Of a DNA stretch of 64,000 nucleotides, positions 25,439-34,092 are shown in pieces. The notes beneath the pieces were generated by a model. That model was not told where the DNA came from. It saw only the letters and a program-made list of their open reading frames with translations, and searched no databases. Made by a program: the position numbers and the translations under genes. Position 1 is the first letter of the stretch. Every line of letters begins with the position of its first letter. Source of the stretch: UBA4665 sp036388555 (GTDB lineage: Bacteria; Patescibacteriota; Saccharimonadia; Saccharimonadales; UBA4665); the NCBI GenBank assembly GCA_036388555.1, contig DASVRP010000001.1:43642-107641 (forward strand), given 5' to 3'.

Positions 25439-26219
25439 CTAAAATGTAATCACTGATCTGTGTGTTTGCGTCAGGATTTCGCAGCCCGTATCCGTCACCA
25501 CGACGGTGTGTTCGAACTGGGCCGAACAGCTGCCGTCCCGGGTGCGTATTGTCCAACCATCCTTGTCGATGAAAATATCAGGGTGGCCGAGCGTGGCGAT
25601 CGGCTCGATCGCGATGGTCATGCCTGACCGCAGGACCGGTCCTGTCCCAGCCTTGCCGTAGTTATAAATTATCTGGATCCTCGTGCAGCTCGTGGCCGAC
25701 ACCATGGCCGGTAAGCTCGCGCACGATGCCGAGGCCGTGCTGCCGCAGCGTCTGCTCTATGGCTGCGGAAATGTCTCCAGTACGGCAACCGTCCTGCACG
25801 ACGCTGATGGCGTTTTCCAGTGCCAATCTGGTACCGGTGATGAGCCTGTCGCTGTCCGCATCAGGCTGGCCGCCGATACAGACAGTTATGCCGCCGTCAG
25901 TGATCATGCCGTCATAGGTGACGCCGAAATCGAAGTTGACGACATCGCCAGCTTGGAACGGCCGGCTATCCGGGATGCTGTGCTGTACGGCATCGTTGAC
26001 GGAAATGCAGATGACGTCCGGATATGGCGGTGGTCCGGGTATGCCCAGGAACGGGGACGATACGCCCAGACTTGACAGCTCATGACGGGCCAGTGCTGCC
26101 ATGTCCTGTGGTGTATCCCCCGGCCGGACGGCGGCGCTTAACTGCTGCAGGACGGCGGCCAGAATACCGCCGCTCCTGCGCATCGACTCTATCTCCTGCG
26201 GCGTCTTGATCGTCAGCAC
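25439..26219 (-). pseudogene. map: type I methionine aminopeptidase, frameshifted
   Basis: Removes the initiator Met from new proteins. The first 173 codons carry the metal ligands DFGVTYDG, and GHGVGHELHEDP (His). The frame then ends at TAA (25662-25664), while the next frame continues NYGKAGTGPVLRSGMTIAIEPIATLG ... FEHTVVVTDTG with the remaining Glu ligands. One extra base in the AAA run at 25666-25668 would account for the break. GTG start 15 nt after the DUF1508 gene. It is normally essential, so an assembly error or another copy elsewhere is likely. Confidence 0.85.
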
Positions 26220-26234
26220 CAGCTGCGGATCATC

Positions 26235-26411
26235 TTAGTCATCGACTTCGACTACTTCAGCATCATTAGCGGCTTTGGTTACGGATGCGCAACCTTTGAC
26301 GGCACTGGCCTTTGATGAGTATTCTTCTCCGGTCGCGACGACTTCACCGTTGCCGGCCTTCAGGCGCCAGCGGTACCCGTTCTTACTCTTGTAGACTTCA
26401 AATTTTGACAT
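26235..26411 (-). CDS. DUF1508 (YegP-like) protein
   Basis: 58 residues MSKFEVYKSKNGYRWRLKAG ... VVATGEEYSSKASAVKGCAS; the single-copy form of the small DUF1508 alpha/beta unit. Shine-Dalgarno TGGAGG. It is followed closely by the methionine aminopeptidase gene, so the two probably share a transcript. Function of the family is unknown. Confidence 0.85.
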   Translation of the reverse strand: MSKFEVYKSKNGYRWRLKAGNGEVVATGEEYSSKASAVKGCASVTKAANDAEVVEVDD

Positions 26412-26548
26412 ACAGTGTGCCTCCATTAGTAATAACCTTTCGATTATACGCCCAGAGGCGGCTGAATATCTACAATTAAAACGGACACCCATTGCTGGAT
26501 GTCCGTCCGTTCTGCTCCCTTGCAGATTAGTGGGTGTGTAACACTTTG

Positions 26549-28021
26549 TTATTTAGCGAGGCGGCCTTTGGGGCTCTTGCCTTTGGTGTGCATGTACAGC
26601 GTGTTGACGATGTAGCCACCTATCAGCGCGAACAGGGCGAGGACGACGATGCTGCCAGGGCCTGAGTTCGCCAGGGCGACTGGCTTGGTCGCGTCACCGA
26701 GGAAGACCGGCTGCGTGGAGTAGATCGGTGGGTAAGGTGTCGGGGTATCAGGCTCCGGAACGAAGACTGGTGGCGTGCCTGCCGGCGGGGTCGGAGACGG
26801 AGTTGTAGGCGTCGGCGTGGGAGTAGGTGTGGTTGGGTTTGGTGTCGGGGTAGGCGTTGGCGTTGTTGGATTTGGTGTTGGCGTTGGTGTAGGGGTAGGT
26901 GTTGGGTTAGGCTGTGGAGTCGGAGTAGGAGTCGGAGTAGGTGTTGGGTTTGGCGTCGGCGTCGGCGTTGGCGTCGGAGTCGGAATCGGTGTTGGTGTTG
27001 GCGTTGGCGTCGGTGTTGGCGTCGGCGTCGGTGTTGGCGTCGGGATTGATCCAGTGCAGAGGATGACGTGGCTGATACCGTACGGCATGCCATTGTTAGG
27101 GTTGATCGGGGCCGTCAAGTTAGAGAAGGGTGGCTGGGTGTAGACTTGATATACCGGTCCACCCTTGACGATGACTTTGACAGCGTTTGCTGGCGGCGTG
27201 TAGTATGTGTCGTTGCCGCTCATTGCGATGTTGACGCAGTTCGTACCCCAATATGTTGGATTGTTGCTTTCTGGAGTGGCAGGAGTACCGAAGTTCGAGC
27301 TGGCAGTAGTATTGTTCTTGACTTTGGCTATTTCGCAGCCGCTCTGCGGGTTATCCTTGACGACGCTGTCACCAGTGTAACAGGCCTTGTTTTCCAGTAT
27401 TGCTCCGTGGACGGTGGTGGTGACCTTGACCTGGTAGTTCTTGACTACTTTCTGGCCTGGAAGGATGGTGCCGAAGCTCTCGGTGATGCTGCGGATTCCA
27501 GGATGCCCGACCAGCTCGACACCGACCGGCAGGTTGTCCTTTAAGATAACATCTGCCATGTCGTTATAATGATTGTTCGCTGGAGCAGCCGTGTTATATA
27601 CGGTCACCGCATAATTGAGGATGTCACCAGGCTTGGCAGTGAGTGCAGTATCGTCTGTGTTCGCATCGACGATGGCGCCTCCGGCCGTGACGTTCTGGAC
27701 GGTCTTGACGATCTTGCCCTGTGGGTGCCAGGCGAAGCTGGAGGTCAGGAAGTAGGCGCCGGCGACGGATATGGCGACGACTACCATCACCCCGATCAGG
27801 GATTTAGCGCGGGCATGTTTGAGGTACTTGTCGTTGAGTTTCTTATTCGTCAGGACGTAGGTGTAGGCTGCGACGACCGCCAAGGCGATCAGTATCAATG
27901 CGATACCACGGTCGAGCACGGCCAGCAGGATGCCGCCGATGATGCCACCCAGGATAGCACCATAGATAAATATTGAATACTTCTTCCAGCCCTTAGGCGA
28001 TTGCTTTTTTGATTTTTTCAC
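26549..28021 (-). CDS. Thr-Pro-repeat surface protein with sortase-like C-terminal signal
   Basis: 490 residues from a GTG at 28021. Two N-terminal membrane helices and a third at about residue 75 are followed by a beta-sandwich resembling DUF11/CARDB repeats (AKPGDILNYAVTVYNTA ... LPVGVELVGH). A long (TP)n stretch of roughly 100 residues then spans the wall. The tail reads ALANSGPG, a membrane helix (SIVVLALFALIGGYIV) and a basic end (HTKGKSPKGRLAK), the layout of a sortase substrate with a non-LPXTG motif. It is divergent from the sortase gene, so the pair is likely functional together. Confidence 0.85.
   Translation of the reverse strand: MKKSKKQSPKGWKKYSIFIYGAILGGIIGGILLAVLDRGIALILIALAVVAAYTYVLTNKKLNDKYLKHARAKSLIGVMVVVAISVAGAYFLTSSFAWHPQGKIVKTVQNVTAGGAIVDANTDDTALTAKPGDILNYAVTVYNTAAPANNHYNDMADVILKDNLPVGVELVGHPGIRSITESFGTILPGQKVVKNYQVKVTTTVHGAILENKACYTGDSVVKDNPQSGCEIAKVKNNTTASSNFGTPATPESNNPTYWGTNCVNIAMSGNDTYYTPPANAVKVIVKGGPVYQVYTQPPFSNLTAPINPNNGMPYGISHVILCTGSIPTPTPTPTPTPTPTPTPTPIPTPTPTPTPTPNPTPTPTPTPTPQPNPTPTPTPTPTPNPTTPTPTPTPNPTTPTPTPTPTTPSPTPPAGTPPVFVPEPDTPTPYPPIYSTQPVFLGDATKPVALANSGPGSIVVLALFALIGGYIVNTLYMHTKGKSPKGRLAK
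26790..27055. repeat. Thr-Pro coding low-complexity repeat
   Basis: Tandem degenerate hexanucleotide (minus strand ACNCCN) coding for alternating Thr-Pro. It creates a spurious Val-Gly frame on the plus strand. Such tracts are prone to length change. Confidence 0.9.
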
Positions 28022-28161
28022 TGTGAACCTTTGTTTCTTTTAATCTCTTATGCTTAACATAGCACCTGAACCGGTACTCGTCCACTATTACTTTTGAGGT
28101 GATAAGTAGGACGTCTCAGGAGACTGGGATATACTTATGGTAATTGAACTCTATAAAAGCT

Positions 28162-29469
28162 ATGAAAACTCAGAAACAGACACATTCAGAACACCACAGC
28201 CGGGCAGAACACGATAGCAGGGCGCAAAGCAAGCTTATCGCCTATCATGTACGGAAGCGTATCGCGGCGCATTCTTCGGCATCGGCATCGCCACCGCCAT
28301 CGGTTGATGGCCGGGTGGAGGCGTCAGTGGTGCGTACGGTATTTGATCCTGTCCCGTCCGCAGCGGCGCATGATGAGTTCATGCACCGGCTGATAGAATC
28401 CGGCATCAGCATGGCAGACATACTCGACTCCTGGCATGAGTATTACATCAAGCTTGACCCAGCCGAGCGGGACAGGGTGTGGCAGGAATTCCGCGCTTCC
28501 GACCTGGCGAACAGGACGTTCCTGGCCGAAATCCTTCCATTGGTACGGTCGACAGATTACCATAGACCGCGCATTGCAGCCACGCCGAGGTTCAGGCTAC
28601 GGCTGCCGCCGTTCGCGGTGAAAGCAGCAGGATTTGTCCGGTCCCGTGTCCATCTCCCTCCAGCTGTTGCCCATGCAGTGCATACTGTGCGGAACAGGCT
28701 ACCTATCCCGCCTGCTATCGTAAGAGCTGTGCAGTTTGCTGGCAGACATTTCCGGCTGCGCTCACTTGGTGTCGGGGCGATCTGTGCCGCGGCGGTCGTA
28801 GTCGTCTTCCTGTTGAGCTTCTTTAATGAGGTCGTCATCTCGCCGTTCATCCAGCCCAGCCGCAAGTCGACGAACGTTCCCGTCGTAGGGGTTCCTGCCA
28901 GCATGGCGACAAGTCTTGACCCTAAGATCCTGATTCCGAAGATCAACATTGAGATTCCCGTCGACTATACTCTGCAGACGACAGAGGAGCAATCGGTCGA
29001 AACGGCACTCGATGAGGGCGTCGTGCACTATCCGACGACCGCCAGACCGGGCCAGCCAGGCAATGCCGCATTCTTCGGCCATTCCAGCAACAACATCTTT
29101 AACCCTGGCAAATACAAATTCGCCTTCGTGCTTCTCGACAAGCTTGAGCCGCGTGACCTGTTCTTCCTGAATTACGACGGTCGGACCTATACATATGCAG
29201 TCGTCAGTACCAAGATCGTCAAACCGTCAGAAATCGGCGTCCTTGGCGCGGTAGATGGCTACAGCCATACCGCCACGCTTATCACCTGCAATCCACCCGG
29301 CACCAGCCTCAACCGTTTGGTCGTCGTCGGGAAGCAGGTCAGCCCCGATCCGGCCGATGGTATCATCAACCCGCAGCTGGCCGCAGCACCGACTCACATT
29401 CCATCAGCTACGGCATTGCCAGGCAACGGCCCGACGCTGTGGTCCCGGCTGTGGGGCAGGGTATTCTAG
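28162..29469 (+). CDS. class E/D-like sortase with long cytoplasmic N-terminus
   Basis: Transpeptidase that links surface proteins to the envelope. About 210 residues of Arg/His/Pro-rich cytoplasmic sequence precede one membrane helix (GAICAAAVVVVFLLSFF). The sortase domain follows: IPKINIEIPVDYTL, the catalytic His in AAFFGHSSNN, the Cys in TLITCNPPGT and the Arg in SLNRLVVVGK. ATG at 28162; a TTG at 28144 follows a TATACT box by 8 nt and could be used instead. The substrate is probably the divergent Thr-Pro protein. Its stop shares CTAG with the gene at 29466. Confidence 0.92.
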   Translation: MKTQKQTHSEHHSRAEHDSRAQSKLIAYHVRKRIAAHSSASASPPPSVDGRVEASVVRTVFDPVPSAAAHDEFMHRLIESGISMADILDSWHEYYIKLDPAERDRVWQEFRASDLANRTFLAEILPLVRSTDYHRPRIAATPRFRLRLPPFAVKAAGFVRSRVHLPPAVAHAVHTVRNRLPIPPAIVRAVQFAGRHFRLRSLGVGAICAAAVVVVFLLSFFNEVVISPFIQPSRKSTNVPVVGVPASMATSLDPKILIPKINIEIPVDYTLQTTEEQSVETALDEGVVHYPTTARPGQPGNAAFFGHSSNNIFNPGKYKFAFVLLDKLEPRDLFFLNYDGRTYTYAVVSTKIVKPSEIGVLGAVDGYSHTATLITCNPPGTSLNRLVVVGKQVSPDPADGIINPQLAAAPTHIPSATALPGNGPTLWSRLWGRVF

Positions 29470-29642
29470 AAGTCTAAGTGGAAGTTGACGCCCAGAAGCA
29501 GGAGGGGCCACAGGGCGATCGCAAGCAGGGCCGATACTATATTGTCGATCGCACCCAGGCCGACAAGATATCCGCGGTTACTGGCCATTATGACTCCGAT
29601 GATTACATATAAGATAACTAATAATGGTCTGCGTCGCTTCAT
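29466..29642 (-). CDS. small 2-TM membrane protein, 58 aa
   Basis: MKRRRPLLVILYVIIGVIMA ... IVSALLAIALWPLLLLGVNFHLDF. Two membrane helices with a basic N-terminus; Shine-Dalgarno AAGGATC. Tail-to-tail with the sortase gene. Unknown function. Confidence 0.7.
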   Translation of the reverse strand: MKRRRPLLVILYVIIGVIMASNRGYLVGLGAIDNIVSALLAIALWPLLLLGVNFHLDF

Positions 29643-29763
29643 AAGGATCCTTTTCTGCAATGGTTTGTGTTATCCCAAGTATGCTTATACATGCGCGTTT
29701 ACGCAATCGCACATTTACTACATTAGTACCGCCGGAAGTACTGACGGAAAGTGCCAGACAGAC

Positions 29764-30879
29764 TTACCGCTTTGTGACTGACGCTGTCAGCTGGCGTTTG
29801 CTCAGCGCTTCACACTCTTTCTTGGCGTCGACGTACATCATCTGTTCCGGCGGAGTCTTCTGGGTCCAGGCGCTCGGGCCGCGCAGGGAACCGGTCACGC
29901 CGAGCTCCTTCGCGACCATGAGGTAGCGGATGGCATCTATAACGACGCCCGCGCTATTCTCGCTGTCCTGCACGGATAACTTGATATCAATCGTGACAGG
30001 GGCGTCCCCGAACCCGCGGAGCCGCAGGTTGAAGTATGCGACTTTGTTATCCTGTAGATACGGCAGGAAGGTGCTGGGGCCGGCGAAGAGGCTGTGTTCT
30101 GCTACTGGTATGCCACGGATGTCATTCTGGGCGCGGATGACATTCTCCTTGCTCTTCTTTTTGCTGGCGAGCCGGGACTGCACCATCATGTTGTTGAAGT
30201 CGGTGTTGCCGCCGATATTCAGCTGCTGGTGGAAATCAACGATCATGCCGCGGTCGAACGCCAGTTCCTGCAGGACCTGGCTCAGCACGCTGGCACCGAG
30301 CTGCGACCGCATGTCATCACCTATCAACGGCAGGCCGGCATCGATAAATTTTTGTTCCCATTTTGGATCGCTGGCTATGAAGACAGGTATACAGTTCAAA
30401 AATGCAACGCCTGCGTCGATGGAAGCTTGGGCATAGAATTCGGTGGCTTCCTGTGAACCGACCGGTAGGTAATTGACTAGGATGTCCGCTCCGCTTTTTT
30501 TGAGGGATGCTACGACGTCTACCGCTTGTGCGTCCGAGACCCTGAAGCCCAGTGCCTCAGGCTGGTCGGCCATGTAGGAAGATACACCGTCCAGGACATG
30601 ACCCATCTCGACGACCGGGCCTGCCGGGACATCCTTGTGGAACACGCGGGCGCAGTTCGGGGCAGCGAAGATCGCTTCTCCGGTCGGCTTGCCGACCTTA
30701 CGGGTGTCGACGTCGTACACGGCGACAACTTCAATGTCATCCGGCCGATACCCGCCGATATCGGCGAACATGATCCCCGGTATGGACGAACCGTCGCTGC
30801 CGCTGTAATACGCAAACCCCTGGTATAGCGATGAAAAGCAATTTCCCGCTCCGACGACAGCCACCTTGATCTTCCCCAT
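29764..30879 (-). CDS. ino1: myo-inositol-1-phosphate synthase
   Basis: Makes 1L-myo-inositol 1-phosphate from glucose 6-phosphate, NAD-dependent; the first step to phosphatidylinositol-type lipids. 371 residues from MGKIKVAVVGAGNCFSSL (Rossmann GxGxxxS). Other family segments are ILVNYLPVGSQEAT, NCIPVFIASDPKW, GDDMRSQLGAS, NIGGNTDFNNM and KLSVQDSENSAGVVIDAIR. This is the short prokaryotic/actinobacterial form. The ATG at 30879 has a GGGGGTG ribosome site. It is divergent from a (frameshifted) LysR regulator that may have controlled it. Confidence 0.95.
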   Translation of the reverse strand: MGKIKVAVVGAGNCFSSLYQGFAYYSGSDGSSIPGIMFADIGGYRPDDIEVVAVYDVDTRKVGKPTGEAIFAAPNCARVFHKDVPAGPVVEMGHVLDGVSSYMADQPEALGFRVSDAQAVDVVASLKKSGADILVNYLPVGSQEATEFYAQASIDAGVAFLNCIPVFIASDPKWEQKFIDAGLPLIGDDMRSQLGASVLSQVLQELAFDRGMIVDFHQQLNIGGNTDFNNMMVQSRLASKKKSKENVIRAQNDIRGIPVAEHSLFAGPSTFLPYLQDNKVAYFNLRLRGFGDAPVTIDIKLSVQDSENSAGVVIDAIRYLMVAKELGVTGSLRGPSAWTQKTPPEQMMYVDAKKECEALSKRQLTASVTKR

Positions 30880-30971
30880 ACAGCACCCCCTACTTTCAAG
30901 ATATAATAAGAACAGTATAAGCATTAACGAAATATAAGACAAATAGATAACTGGCGACGTCTGGCATAAGC

Positions 30972-30977
30972 TATAAT
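30972..30977 (+). promoter_or_regulatory. -10 box of leaderless LysR gene
   Basis: TATAAT followed by 7 nt and the ATG at 30985; no ribosome binding site. Confidence 0.65.
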
Positions 30978-30984
30978 CAAGCCC

Positions 30985-31894
30985 ATGGACCACCGCTATG
31001 CAAAATTCCTGGCTATTGCGGACACCGGCAGTCTGACGGCTGCGGCGAGAAAGCTGCACATATCGCAGCCGGCTGTCACGTTCGCCGTCGCCTCTTTAGA
31101 ACGATCACTCGGCACCAAACTTTACATCCGGAAAAAAATATACTGTCGAGTTGACGCCGCAAGGACAGATCGTCGCAGATACAGCCAGGAATATCGAACA
31201 CGATATCGCAGCTATGCGCGGACAGCTTGGGCTTCAATCATCGGCCAGGCCGTACCGGATCGGTATCATCGACAGTCTGGCGCATCTGTTATTCGTTTCC
31301 GGCGACAACAGCCGGCTGTTGGACGATGTCGAAGTTGCAGTCGATAATTCACGCCGCATCATCGATGATCTTGACGCAAACAGGATCGTCGCCGGCATCA
31401 TCACTGGCCAGCCACGTTCCATCGGCGGTTCTATCGTCGCGCGAAAGCTGCAGAGCGAAGAATTCGTGTTTGTCCGCACAAGCCGGCCGGAATCCGGACA
31501 TGTGGAGACTCAGATTACAGACTGGCTGGCATTCAACCGGGAATCAACAAGCTTCTCAGTTTTCGCCAGGCAGTTCAAGCAGGCAGGATTAGTCGTTGAC
31601 CCTATCTTCTATTCGACGAGTATGGAACTGCTCAAGGATATGGCCATGGCCGGAAAGGGCACAGCACTTTTACCACGCCATTTCGTACAATCGTCCGTAG
31701 ATCGGGGAGAGCTGGCCGTATTGACGACGCCGCTGCTGTACCGTCCCATCTGGATAATCACCCGCAAAGGAACCAGATTGCCGATGCTGACTCAGTTGAC
31801 TACCGGATTGGACGTGCTCCTGGCAGATATAGACAGGTCCGGGGCGGGGTTGGCGGCAGCCACGGGCAATCAACTTAGTCACGATTCGGCTTGA
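30985..31894 (+). pseudogene. LysR-family transcription regulator, frameshifted at an A7 tract
   Basis: The N-terminal helix-turn-helix is intact (MDHRYAKFLAIADTGSLTAAARKLHISQPAVTFAVASLE). After KLYIRKK the frame leaves the family. In the next frame the rest continues (TVELTPQGQIVADTARNIEHDI ... effector domain to residue 300). The change happens at seven A's (31132-31138); six would restore one frame. Either a real +1 mutation, transcriptional slippage, or a sequencing error. Divergent from ino1, the likely target. Confidence 0.85.
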
Positions 31895-32507
31895 TGAATT
31901 CCTTCCATGACTGCATCTTGGCAGCGGCAGTGCTTTTCGGCTTGAATGTCGCCTTGCCATTATCGTAGATGAATTTTAACCGCTGATAACTTATGTAGCT
32001 CAATATGATGCCAGTACTCGTTCCAAGGTTAAGGCTCTCGACGATCCCGCCCATCGGTATCTGGATGCACATGTCTGCTTCCTCGGTCGCCACAGCCGAA
32101 ATGCCATTCGCTTCACTTCCGAACCACACGGCAAGCCGTTTCTGGGTGAAGGTTTCCTCATAGAGGTTTACGGTTTGTTTGCCCTTTGTGTGAGATGAAG
32201 TTACGGCAATGGTATAGCGGTTTTCACGCAGGTGCGCTATACAATCGTCGGTGGTGTCGAACTGCTTGACGAATACCCACTTGTTGGCGCCGACGCTCGT
32301 ATTTGTCAGCCCTTTATGGTTACGTGATGTCTCAAAATCCTTAACAATGCTGTTATCTCCGATTACGTATAGTTTCTCGACACCGAAAGCAGAAATATTT
32401 CGTACGGTTGCAGCTATGTTGACGATATCTTTCGGATTTTCCAATACGCAGATAAAATACTTATTCTGCAGATGTTTGACTTCTCGAATTCTATCTCTGA
32501 TTGGCAT
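31875..32507 (-). CDS. SpoU/TrmH-family RNA 2'-O-methyltransferase
   Basis: 210 residues with the SPOUT motifs: NPKDIVNIAATVRNISAFGV (motif 1), VWFGSEANGIS (motif 2) and IPMGGIVESLNLGTSTGII (motif 3), where the trefoil knot binds S-adenosylmethionine. The target nucleotide (tRNA or rRNA) cannot be told. Leaderless: TGC-TATACT 6 nt before the ATG. It overlaps the end of the LysR gene by 20 nt, tail to tail. Confidence 0.92.
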   Translation of the reverse strand: MPIRDRIREVKHLQNKYFICVLENPKDIVNIAATVRNISAFGVEKLYVIGDNSIVKDFETSRNHKGLTNTSVGANKWVFVKQFDTTDDCIAHLRENRYTIAVTSSHTKGKQTVNLYEETFTQKRLAVWFGSEANGISAVATEEADMCIQIPMGGIVESLNLGTSTGIILSYISYQRLKFIYDNGKATFKPKSTAAAKMQSWKEFIKPNRD

Positions 32508-32513
32508 ACGCTC

Positions 32514-32519
32514 AGTATA
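32514..32519 (-). promoter_or_regulatory. extended -10 box of TrmH-type gene
   Basis: TGC-TATACT on the minus strand, 6 nt before ATG 32507. Confidence 0.65.
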
Positions 32520-32548
32520 GCAAGTAAGAATAAATCTACAGATGTCTG

Positions 32549-32971
32549 TTACACAGTTTTTAGCGACGCACTAAGTTTGTAACTTAACTCAGGATCATCT
32601 AGAACGACTCCATCGAAGTCGTTGTGTAGGCGTCGTATGGCACTACGGCGTCTATCGTTATCCGGGATATCGCTTCGGTTTATGTGGAATAAACTCTTTC
32701 CTAATGCCAGTTGTGCATACACTGCACCAAGCCCATATACACTGCTTCTTTCACTCATGTGTCCACCAACTGTGAATTCTTCTGTGGGCATTGTTTGCCA
32801 CACCCCGTTGGGTGTATCGATGATGCCGGGGGTGACTGGTATACTCCACTCTACATCTACAAGACTTACTCTGTCTTCGTTGACCAATATGTGATCCAAG
32901 CTCAGGTCCCTATAGTAGTAGCCGGCTTTGATTACAGCTTCTAGGCATAGCGCAAGTCCATCGACAATAGT
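32549..32971 (-). pseudogene. protein-kinase-like C-lobe remnant
   Basis: Open from just after a TAG at 32972-32974. It has no good start codon upstream of AGYYYRDLSLDHILVNEDRVSLVDVEWS, which matches the catalytic loop and Mg loop of kinases (HRDxxxxN / DFG as YRDLSLDHILVN / DVE). GGHMSERSSVYGLGAVYAQLALGK resembles the following 'DvyaLG' segment. The N-lobe with the ATP-binding Lys is absent. The ATG at 32899 would leave even less. Probably a decayed or transferred fragment. Confidence 0.5.
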
Positions 32972-32985
32972 CTAGCCATGCACGT

Positions 32986-33387
32986 TTAGCTTTCTTGCAG
33001 AATTGCCAGAACATTTCCCGCTGGATCTTTGAACCATGCTATATCTGGTCCCATGTTAGCCGATAAGCCCCGCATGATTCCCATTTCGTCCTGTGGCATG
33101 TCATCGTTTTCCAGATGAATAAAGTCAACGCCTTTGGATGTAAGCTCTTGTACCGCCGCATTTATATCGCTGACCGGAAAATTCAAGACGGTATACGTGG
33201 CCGGAGTATGGTCATCGCCTTTCGGATAAACTAATACATCACCGCCCGTGGCTAGATGAAGCAGGAGCATCGGCATGGGCTTTTTCAGCTCCTCGATCTC
33301 TAAGCCTAAAACGGTACCATAAAATACTTTCGCTGTTGTAATATCACTGACAGAAAATCCGCTGAATGCTTTTGTATCTTTAAACAT
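32986..33387 (-). CDS. VOC (glyoxalase/bleomycin-resistance-like) protein
   Basis: 133 residues: FSGFSVSDITTAKVFYGTVLGLEIEE, LHLATGGDVLVYPKGDDHTPATYTVLNFPVSDINAAV, ending DIAWFKDPAGNVLAILQES with the terminal Glu of the fold. The enzymatic role is unknown. Mobile small VOC genes like this are common in accessory regions. First gene of the AT-richer 33-41 kb block. Confidence 0.88.
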   Translation of the reverse strand: MFKDTKAFSGFSVSDITTAKVFYGTVLGLEIEELKKPMPMLLLHLATGGDVLVYPKGDDHTPATYTVLNFPVSDINAAVQELTSKGVDFIHLENDDMPQDEMGIMRGLSANMGPDIAWFKDPAGNVLAILQES

Positions 33388-33521
33388 ATTGTATACACTT
33401 TCAGATTGTAGTACTTGATATGGTCATTATCGTCTATCTTACAGTGTGATGTCTATATGATAAGTTGCCAATGGTTCGGACGTCCCCCCTAGGACTATAA
33501 AAATTACCGATACAAAAATAC

Positions 33522-33547
33522 TGGCTGCCGATCGTCGAAGTACTTCG
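33522..33547. repeat. dispersed repeat copy 1 (palindromic variant)
   Basis: GGCTGCCGATCGTCGAAGTACTTCG; contains the perfect 14-bp palindrome TCGAAGTACTTCGA (33535-33548). Related to copies at 34513, 38376, 39775 and 41111. Confidence 0.45.
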
Positions 33548-33582
33548 ATTTTTACTTCGTTCGAATTAAAGCATCATTAATC

Positions 33583-33996
33583 TTATTGTGATAACCGATC
33601 CTGTAGAGCAGGCGTATGCCAAGTTGTCCTGTATAACACACGATCGCTGATTCCTTCCATAGGTTCAATAAGCCCGTCCAGCTCATCAAGTGCTCTTAGA
33701 TTTACCTTGAGTACCAATAACGATCTTGGCTGCTCACTAAGAGCCGTAATGATTGACGCCCTTACATCATGGCTAATAATCCGTTTATTGAGCAATTCGG
33801 CCCAAAGTGATTCTTTATATCCTCGTTCTTCCAGCCACATTCCCGTGTCTTTAGGTTCCATTATCACGTCAGCATACCTTACCCCTTGAGTAAGCCCAAT
33901 TTCTGCTGGAGCTAATTGTAAGAGGCCCGGTAGGTATTTTTCATAAAAATCATCAGGATATTGTTCTGTTCGACCCAAATTCTCAATCACCAACAA
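33583..33996 (-). CDS. hypothetical protein, 137 aa
   Basis: Starts at a TTG (33996 or 33993; TATGTT lies 7 nt before the second). DDFYEKYLPGLLQLAPAEIGLTQGVRYADVIMEPKDTGMWLEERGYKESLWAELLNKR: alpha/beta composition, no family recognised. AT-rich block. Confidence 0.6.
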   Translation of the reverse strand: MLVIENLGRTEQYPDDFYEKYLPGLLQLAPAEIGLTQGVRYADVIMEPKDTGMWLEERGYKESLWAELLNKRIISHDVRASIITALSEQPRSLLVLKVNLRALDELDGLIEPMEGISDRVLYRTTWHTPALQDRLSQ

Positions 33997-34092
33997 TTAA
34001 AACATAGAAACGTGTGGTTGTAAATTCACGCGTCCTTCATTGAGATACGACGCAACTGTTCAGTGACCGTTGAAATAGGTTGTAAATATCAT

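Noticed and set aside
26790..27055. CRISPR-like array
   Set aside because: The repetition is a degenerate coding hexamer without spacers; no other direct-repeat array seen.
26775..27143. Plus-strand Val-Gly repeat protein
   Set aside because: Complement of the Thr-Pro repeat of the surface-protein gene; no start signal and only low-complexity sequence.
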